The notes beneath the pieces were generated by a model. The model was not told the origin of the DNA. It did no database searches and saw only the letters and a list, made by a program, of their open reading frames with translations. Positions 59,274-64,000 of a stretch of DNA of 64,000 nucleotides are shown here, piece after piece (the stretch's first letter is position 1; each line of letters starts with the position of its first letter). Source of the DNA: CATQGW01 sp965262235 (GTDB lineage: Bacteria > Chloroflexota > Dehalococcoidia > Bin125); assembly GCA_965262235.1 (NCBI GenBank), contig OZ253504.1:558001-622000 (forward strand), given 5' to 3'. The position numbers and the translations under genes were made by a program.

Positions 59274-59696
59274 TCAGACCACTGCGGGATACGTGTCCTC
59301 CGACTCGCCCAAAGTGGCCAGCTCCACGGCGAGAGCCACAGAATTCTCAGGTGGCATGAAGATCGCGGAGTGCGACTGATCAACGGCAGTCGGCAAGTGC
59401 TCGATCCGCAGCCCTAGCCCGGCACTGTCGCGAATGCCGCGCTTCGCGTCGCCGACACTGAGCACGACAAATCGCCCGTTCGGACGGACGTCAAAGCTCT
59501 GGCTCACCACCGCGCGCATGAGCTCGACCGCCGTGGCGACGTCAACTGCATCAAAGACCTCGAGCCAGTTGACCGACAGGTACTCCTCTCCGATTCGCGG
59601 CATAAACGCATCCGGCCCCGCGCGCCCCTGCTCGATCGTGCCGGGTCGGCAATATCGAGAGACGTGGTCGCTGTCGGGAAGCGGGTCGCCTGTCAT
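59274..59696 (-). CDS. Conserved hypothetical protein, second gene of a two-gene module
   Basis: 140 residues: MTGDPLPDSDHVSRYCRPGT, DAFMPRIGEEYLSVNWLEVF, ATAVELMRAVVSQSFDVRPN, RFVVLSVGDAKRGI and a C-terminal HSAIFMPPENSVALAVELAT. I recall similar proteins (LPDSDHV-RYC-P and E-YLSVNWLE) annotated as hypothetical in many bacteria, always with a small partner. Coupled (ATGA) to the upstream gene. No catalytic motif. Function unknown; a toxin-antitoxin or phage-related role is possible but unsupported. Confidence 0.75.
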   Translation of the reverse strand: MTGDPLPDSDHVSRYCRPGTIEQGRAGPDAFMPRIGEEYLSVNWLEVFDAVDVATAVELMRAVVSQSFDVRPNGRFVVLSVGDAKRGIRDSAGLGLRIEHLPTAVDQSHSAIFMPPENSVALAVELATLGESEDTYPAVV

Positions 59697-60136
59697 TGAC
59701 GTGCGATCAGCGACGTGAAGGGAGAGAGCGCAGCAAGCGCCTCGTCAATTGGCAGCTCGCCGTTGATGCTCGTTCGATCAGCCGCATGCTTTGCCGACGC
59801 CGAGATGGCGGCAAAACGGATCAGGCTGTCTGGCCGAAACTCAAGAGCCATCATGCCTTCAGGTGGCACGCGCCAGTTGGCCATCAGAAGCCCATCCGGC
59901 GTCACGCCGATCCCCGGATCCGGTAGCTGTCGGCCGCCGATCAGGAATCGCGCCAGCGCGCGTAGCGACTCAATTTCCATTGGCGGCTCCGCTGAGTCGT
60001 GCGCGGCTAGATTTCTCAGATACTGAAGACGCTCGCCGACCGCCGCCAACCCACACTCGCGCAGCGCCTCGATGATTTGCTCGTGGGTGTCTGCGGCTTC
60101 GATGCGGGCCTGGCTGGTCGCGGCGTTGATGACCAT
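59693..60136 (-). CDS. Conserved hypothetical protein, first gene of a two-gene module
   Basis: 147 residues. The N-terminal helical part (ARIEAADTHEQIIEALRECG; ERLQYLRNLAAHDSAEPPME) is followed by ALARFLIGGRQLPDPGIGVT and a small sheet (GLLMANWRVPPEGMMALEFR, IRFAAISA). It looks like a pattern often found ahead of the LPDSDHV proteins. TATGAT is about 40 bases before the ATG. The module is inserted between the two amidase copies. Function unknown. Confidence 0.75.
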   Translation of the reverse strand: MVINAATSQARIEAADTHEQIIEALRECGLAAVGERLQYLRNLAAHDSAEPPMEIESLRALARFLIGGRQLPDPGIGVTPDGLLMANWRVPPEGMMALEFRPDSLIRFAAISASAKHAADRTSINGELPIDEALAALSPFTSLIARQ

Positions 60137-60220
60137 GGATCAAGCACGCTTTCGCGTTCACACCTGAACTTCAGGTCACAATCATAGCGCAGCCGCGTCG
60201 TCGAGTCTTGGCTTCGTCGG

Positions 60221-60385
60221 CTAGTAGTCGGTTGCCGCGCCCCGCGCGATTCGCTCTTCGCGCTCGTTCATCAAGTCGCGCATGCCGACCTTGCTGTCGG
60301 CTGGGGGCGGGGCCATGCGCAGCCAGGAGTTGAGGCTGGTGGTGTAGCGGAACTGCGCGCCCCAACCGAGCACGCGGACGATCAT
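60221..60385 (-). pseudogene. C-terminal remnant of an unidentified protein
   Basis: 54 codons: MIVRVLGWGAQFRYTTSLNS, then WLRMAPPPADSKVGMRDLMN and EREERIARGAATDY. It looks like a genuine protein end, but there is no ribosome binding site. The DNA 5' of it (on its strand) is the duplicated amidase upstream region, so its N terminus was probably cut off by that duplication. Confidence 0.35.
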
Positions 60386-60388
60386 GTC

Positions 60389-60468
60389 GTCGGAGGAGGC
60401 CAGCGAACGGAGCTGAGCCGATGGCGGTAGGTTGCGGGCAGCGAGCGTGAGACGAATGAGGGATGACA
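60389..60468 (+). repeat. Duplicated amidase upstream region, including the sulfatase stop
   Basis: Corresponds to 57776-57855. It begins with a copy of the sulfatase 3' end (E-E-A-S-E-R-S-stop) and continues GGCGGTAGGTT and CAGCGAGCGTGAGACGAATG to the amidase start. It marks one edge of the amidase duplication. Confidence 0.8.
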
Positions 60469-61869
60469 ATGACGAACGACGATTTGGCCTTCGCGACGAT
60501 CGAGGAACTGGCGCCGCGGATTGCGGCGGGCGACGTGTCGCCGGTGGAGCTGACCGAGGCGCTACTGGCGCGGATCGCTGAGGCTGACGGGCGGCTGAAG
60601 AGTTATGCGACCGTGATGGCGGACTCGGCGCTGGCCGAGGCGCGGCAGGCGGAGGCGGAGATTGCTGCGGGCGAGTACCGCGGTCCGCTCCACGGCGTGC
60701 CGATCGCGGTCAAGGACCTCTGCTACACCGACGGCACACGGACGATGGGCGGGACGAAGGTGCTGGAAGACTTCGTGCCCGACTTCGATTCGACGGTCGT
60801 GGCGCGATTCCGCGCGGCGGGCGCGGTGCTGCTGGGCAAGCTGAACCTGACCGAGGGCGCGATGGCGGGCTACAACCGCGCGCGCCAGGTGCCGGTCAAC
60901 CCGTGGGCGGCCGACCGCTGGACGGGTGTGTCATCGAGCGGCTCGGGCGTGGCGACCTCGGCGGGGCTGTGCTACGCGTCGCTGGGCAGCGATACGGGCG
61001 GGTCGATCCGCACGCCGGCGGCGTCGTGCGGGATCGTCGGGCTGAAGCCGACGTGGGGGAGGGTCAGTCGCTACGGCGTGCTGGCTCTGGCGGAGTCGTT
61101 GGACCACGTTGGCCCGATGACGCGCTCATCGTGGGATTGCGCGGCTGTGCTGGAGGTGATCGCGGGGAGCGACCCGAACGACGGGACGACCCTGCCGGAG
61201 TCGGCGCCGGCGATGCTCGAGGGCATCGCGGGCGGCGTGGCCGGGATGCGAATCGGCTATGACCGGGCGTATTCGGGCGTGGATGTGATCCCGCCGATCG
61301 CCGAGGCGGTCGCTGCGTCGGTCGAGGTGCTGGCGTCGCTGGGCGCCGAGATCGTCGAGATCGAGCTGCCGGATATGCGGCCATACATGGCGGCTTGGCC
61401 GACGCTGTGCTCGGTCGAGGCGCTGACGGCGCACCAGGCGAACTACCCGAGTCGCGCGGATGACTACGGGGCGTGGTTCGGGGCATGGCTGGCGCGCGGC
61501 GCGTCGGTCACGGCGGTCGAGTACGCCGAGGCGTGCAACGAGCGGGCCGAGCTGGCCGGTCGGCTGGCGGGGGCGTTCGCAGACATCGACATGTTGGCCT
61601 GTTCGGCGCAGGGCACGCTGCCGCATCGGATCACGGAAGACATGATGTATGACGACGGTCCCGGCGACTTCGACTCGTGGCGGATGCAGTTCACCGCGCC
61701 GTGGGACATGAACCGCGCGCCAACGCTGACGCTGCCGAACGGCTGGAGCGACGAGGGTCTGCCGATGGCGCTACAGCTCGTCGGCCCGCTGGGCAGCGAG
61801 GCGGCGCTCTGCCAAGCCGGCTATGCCTACGAGCAGGCGACCGATTTCATGCGTCACCCGGAGGTCTGA
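60469..61869 (+). CDS. Amidase (amidase signature family), copy 2
   Basis: 466 residues from the ATG at 60469, the exact counterpart of the copy-1 start; an ATG two codons earlier exists. IAVKDLCYTDG, SSSGSGVATSAGLC and GSDTGGSIRTPAASCG carry the Ser-cisSer-Lys triad. Codon use is G-ending throughout, like most plus-strand genes in 15-60 kb. Substrate differences from copy 1 would map to the diverged middle (for example AYSGVDVIPP against RYASENVIPP). Confidence 0.93.
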   Translation: MTNDDLAFATIEELAPRIAAGDVSPVELTEALLARIAEADGRLKSYATVMADSALAEARQAEAEIAAGEYRGPLHGVPIAVKDLCYTDGTRTMGGTKVLEDFVPDFDSTVVARFRAAGAVLLGKLNLTEGAMAGYNRARQVPVNPWAADRWTGVSSSGSGVATSAGLCYASLGSDTGGSIRTPAASCGIVGLKPTWGRVSRYGVLALAESLDHVGPMTRSSWDCAAVLEVIAGSDPNDGTTLPESAPAMLEGIAGGVAGMRIGYDRAYSGVDVIPPIAEAVAASVEVLASLGAEIVEIELPDMRPYMAAWPTLCSVEALTAHQANYPSRADDYGAWFGAWLARGASVTAVEYAEACNERAELAGRLAGAFADIDMLACSAQGTLPHRITEDMMYDDGPGDFDSWRMQFTAPWDMNRAPTLTLPNGWSDEGLPMALQLVGPLGSEAALCQAGYAYEQATDFMRHPEV

Positions 61870-61991
61870 GCGGCGCCCGCCGGACGGGCGGGGAGGCACG
61901 GCTCGTCTGGGTGATGTAGCGGCGACGCGAGGCAACCACTATCCCGCACTGGACATCGGGTCGAGGCGGTCAACCAGCACTGCGCTTAGGC

Positions 61992-63790
61992 TCAAGGATT
62001 CGCGGGCAGTCGCACCGCTATGTCATGCACTTCAGCCGAATTGATGACCGTGCGCTGCTGATAGCGATCGGTGTGACCGGTCTGTGAAGCGGAGCGATAA
62101 TAACCCAGGTGGGTCCCATCGAGTGAGAAGCCGACGGTATAGTCGTCGCGCAGGACGCTGACCGTCCGAATCCCGCGTGCGTCGATCTGAGCCTGCGCGC
62201 AGTCGACGCCACTCGGCGCACAGATGAAAACCCACACGCCCGTCGCCGCAGAGCCATCTGCATAGGTGACAGTGACCCGGATTGGATCCAGCGTCACCTT
62301 GGGCAGCACAATTTCGACAGTTCGAAATGACCCAGCCTCGAACACGGTTCTGTCGTCGCCTGACTTCGTAAAGCTTCCCGAGACGCCGGTACGGAAATAC
62401 CCGATTGTCTGGAAGGCAGCTGTGGGCAGCCGAATCGAGTAGCTGCCGGCCACGATTGAATCCTCGAAGCGGCCCTCGGAATCTGTCCGAACCGGTCGGT
62501 AGCTCTCGCCCTCACCTGGTCGTTCGAAGACTAAATCGACACGCTGGCCCACGGCCGGGTTGCCGTCGGGACCGACGACCCGGACGCTGAACGTGTGAAC
62601 CTCAGGTAGCCGCACCGATATGTCCGATACCTCGCCTGAATTGAACACAGTGCGCTGCTGATAGCTGTCCGTGAGGCCAGTCTGGGAAGCGGCACTATAG
62701 TAACCCACATGGGTTCCATCGACCGAGAAGCTGACGATGTAGTCGTTACGCAGAACGCTGACCGTCCGGACCCCGCTGTCGTCGACCGGACCCTGCTGGC
62801 AGTCGCCGCCACCCACCGCACAGATCGAAACCCACACGCCGATCGCCGCAGAGCCATCCGGCCGGGTGACAGTGACCCGGATCGGATCCAGCATTACGCC
62901 AGGAATCTGAATCTCGACAGCTTCAAAGTCCCCTGCACCGAACACGGTTCTCTCATCGGCCGAGGTCGTGAAGTTTCCCGCGACGCCAACACGGAGGTAC
63001 CCGATTCCCTGGAAGGCATCGGTTGCCAGCCGAATCGAGTAGTTGCCGGCCGAGACTGACCTATTGACGCGGCCATCGGAATCTGTCCGCAACGGTATAT
63101 AGCTCGCTCTCTCGCCTGGTTGTTCAAAGACTATTTCGACGCGCTGGCCGGTGGCCGGGCGGCCTTCGGGTCCGACGACCCGGACGCTGAACGTGTGAAC
63201 CTCCGGTAGCCGCACCGATATGTCCGGTACCTCGCCTGAATTGAACACAGTGCGCTGCTGATAGGTGTCCGTGTGGCCGGTCTGGGAACTGGCGCTATAG
63301 TAACCCACGTGTGTTCCATCGACCGTGAAACTAACGATGTAGTCATTGCGCAGAACGCTGACCATCCGGATCCCGCTGTCGTCCACCGGACCCCCCTGAC
63401 AGTCGCCGCCACCCGCCGCACAGAGCGAAACCCACACGCCAGTCGCCGCGGAGCCATCCGGCTGGGTGACAGTGACGCGGATCGGATCCAGCGTTACCCC
63501 AGGAATCTGAATCTCGACAGTTTCGAAGTCCCCTGCACCGAACACGGTTCTCTCATCGACAGACGTCGTGAAGTTTCCCGCGACGCCAACACGGAGGTAC
63601 CCGATTGCCTGGAAGGCATCGGTTGGCAGTCGAATCGAGTAGTTGCCGGCCACGATTGACGTTTCGAACCGGCCATCGGAATCTGTCCTTCCCAGTGTAT
63701 AACTCCCCAATTCATCTGGCCCTTCGAAGATTACGTCGACACCCTGGCCGACGACCGGATCACCCTCAGGTCCGACGATGCGGACGCTAA
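61992..63790 (-). repeat. Three 600-bp direct repeats within the surface-type protein gene
   Basis: The phrase GAACGTGTGAA or its variant recurs at about 62590, 63190 and 63790, a constant 600-bp spacing (200 codons). The two upstream-most complete units are the most similar in DNA. The last unit is more diverged. Confidence 0.85.
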
Positions 63791-64000
63791 GCGTGTGAAA
63801 CACAGGTACCTGAACCATCAGATCGGCCAGCTCGGCTGAGTTGACTATCGACCGTTGCTGCAAGTCGAAAGTGAGGCTGCCCTCGGTCCCCGCCCGATAG
63901 AAACCCAGATGGACCCCGTCGCGTGAGACGTCTACAGTATATTCACCCCGCAGCAGCTCGAGCGACATGATTCCTTTATCGTCGGCTCTACCATACGCGC
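61992..64000 (-). CDS. Large repeat protein (carboxypeptidase-regulatory/Ig-like domains), 5' end outside window
   Basis: At least 668 residues are visible; the frame is open to the window edge, and the residues before the first ATG (RADDKGI) still fit the repeat, so the start lies beyond 64000. Each 200-residue repeat has two beta-sandwich-like parts: HTFSVRVVGPEG-x-P-x-GQRV with GRF/DSDG turns, and LDPIRVTVT-PDGSAATGVWV with two cysteines (CAAGGGDC) and VSVLRNDYIVSFSVDGTHVG. Such modules occur in secreted or surface proteins. It stops at SVRLPANP. No membrane anchor is seen at this C terminus. Confidence 0.85.
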   Translation of the reverse strand, partial: AYGRADDKGIMSLELLRGEYTVDVSRDGVHLGFYRAGTEGSLTFDLQQRSIVNSAELADLMVQVPVFHTLSVRIVGPEGDPVVGQGVDVIFEGPDELGSYTLGRTDSDGRFETSIVAGNYSIRLPTDAFQAIGYLRVGVAGNFTTSVDERTVFGAGDFETVEIQIPGVTLDPIRVTVTQPDGSAATGVWVSLCAAGGGDCQGGPVDDSGIRMVSVLRNDYIVSFTVDGTHVGYYSASSQTGHTDTYQQRTVFNSGEVPDISVRLPEVHTFSVRVVGPEGRPATGQRVEIVFEQPGERASYIPLRTDSDGRVNRSVSAGNYSIRLATDAFQGIGYLRVGVAGNFTTSADERTVFGAGDFEAVEIQIPGVMLDPIRVTVTRPDGSAAIGVWVSICAVGGGDCQQGPVDDSGVRTVSVLRNDYIVSFSVDGTHVGYYSAASQTGLTDSYQQRTVFNSGEVSDISVRLPEVHTFSVRVVGPDGNPAVGQRVDLVFERPGEGESYRPVRTDSEGRFEDSIVAGSYSIRLPTAAFQTIGYFRTGVSGSFTKSGDDRTVFEAGSFRTVEIVLPKVTLDPIRVTVTYADGSAATGVWVFICAPSGVDCAQAQIDARGIRTVSVLRDDYTVGFSLDGTHLGYYRSASQTGHTDRYQQRTVINSAEVHDIAVRLPANP

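Noticed and set aside
1..64000. tRNA, rRNA, riboswitch or integrase genes
   Set aside because: I scanned by eye for conserved rRNA cores, T-arm GGTTCRANNCC with cloverleaf context and integrase motifs and found none that hold up; tRNAscan and Rfam searches would be decisive.

Overview
The window is GC-rich (roughly two thirds G+C by eye), densely coded and bacterial. I see no rRNA, tRNA or CRISPR array, so taxonomy rests on content. It combines an F420-type nitroreductase, AddAB-like nucleases, an Amt/PII pair, a tungsten/molybdenum aldehyde oxidoreductase, a UGA-decoding selenoprotein, many CoA-transferase, dioxygenase, amidase and hydrolase paralogs, likely leaderless transcripts, and hundreds of bases of short hairpin repeats. 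This fits an uncultured Chloroflexota (SAR202/Dehalococcoidia-like) or actinobacterial heterotroph. That placement is an inference.

Layout. 0-15 kb is mostly housekeeping: DEAD-box helicase, DUF385 protein, amt-glnK, an addB-addA-like pair, a biotin-dependent carboxyltransferase and an HTH protein. 15-30 kb is catabolic: an MFS transporter with a flavoprotein, a two-gene unit whose second gene is a UGSC selenoprotein, an acyl-CoA dehydrogenase, a J-domain/coiled-coil protein, a LUD lactate-oxidation-type locus with fused LutB-LutA, an amidohydrolase, and a thiolase-like/DUF35 pair. 30.8-33.1 kb holds two adjacent decayed family III CoA-transferase genes. 33-42 kb has a MarR-controlled isochorismatase-type hydrolase, an SDR-DUF2867 protein, two duplicated pairs of an unrecognised single-TM protein family, and aor with a MoaD-like gene. 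42-47 kb carries three Fe(II)/2-oxoglutarate-type dioxygenases, an ABM domain fused to a degenerate MNT domain beside a HEPN toxin, and a phosphoribosyltransferase-FolE fusion. 47-57.8 kb holds four tandem alpha/beta hydrolase paralogs interrupted by a duplicated toxin-antitoxin-like module, then an arylsulfatase. 57.8-64 kb has two mosaic amidase paralogs flanking an uncharacterised two-gene module, then a 600-bp-repeat surface-type protein that runs off the window.

Themes. (1) A UGA codon in the UGSC motif, followed by a hairpin, marks a selenoprotein and implies a Sec-decoding system elsewhere in the genome. (2) At least two families of small non-autonomous repeats have moved through this DNA. 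One has 16-bp termini (GGAGACCTGCGCGTAA) at 5.0, 5.3 and 35.0 kb. Another has ends like GGAAACCTCTGAACAAC around paired GGGGGGAG hairpins, and it has interrupted a duplicated toxin gene, overrun the 3' end of a moaD-like gene and settled between many genes. A third, smaller hairpin repeat sits in frame inside the addA-like gene. (3) Local duplication followed by divergence or decay recurs: hydrolases, amidases, the toxin module, the membrane-protein pairs and the CoA-transferases.
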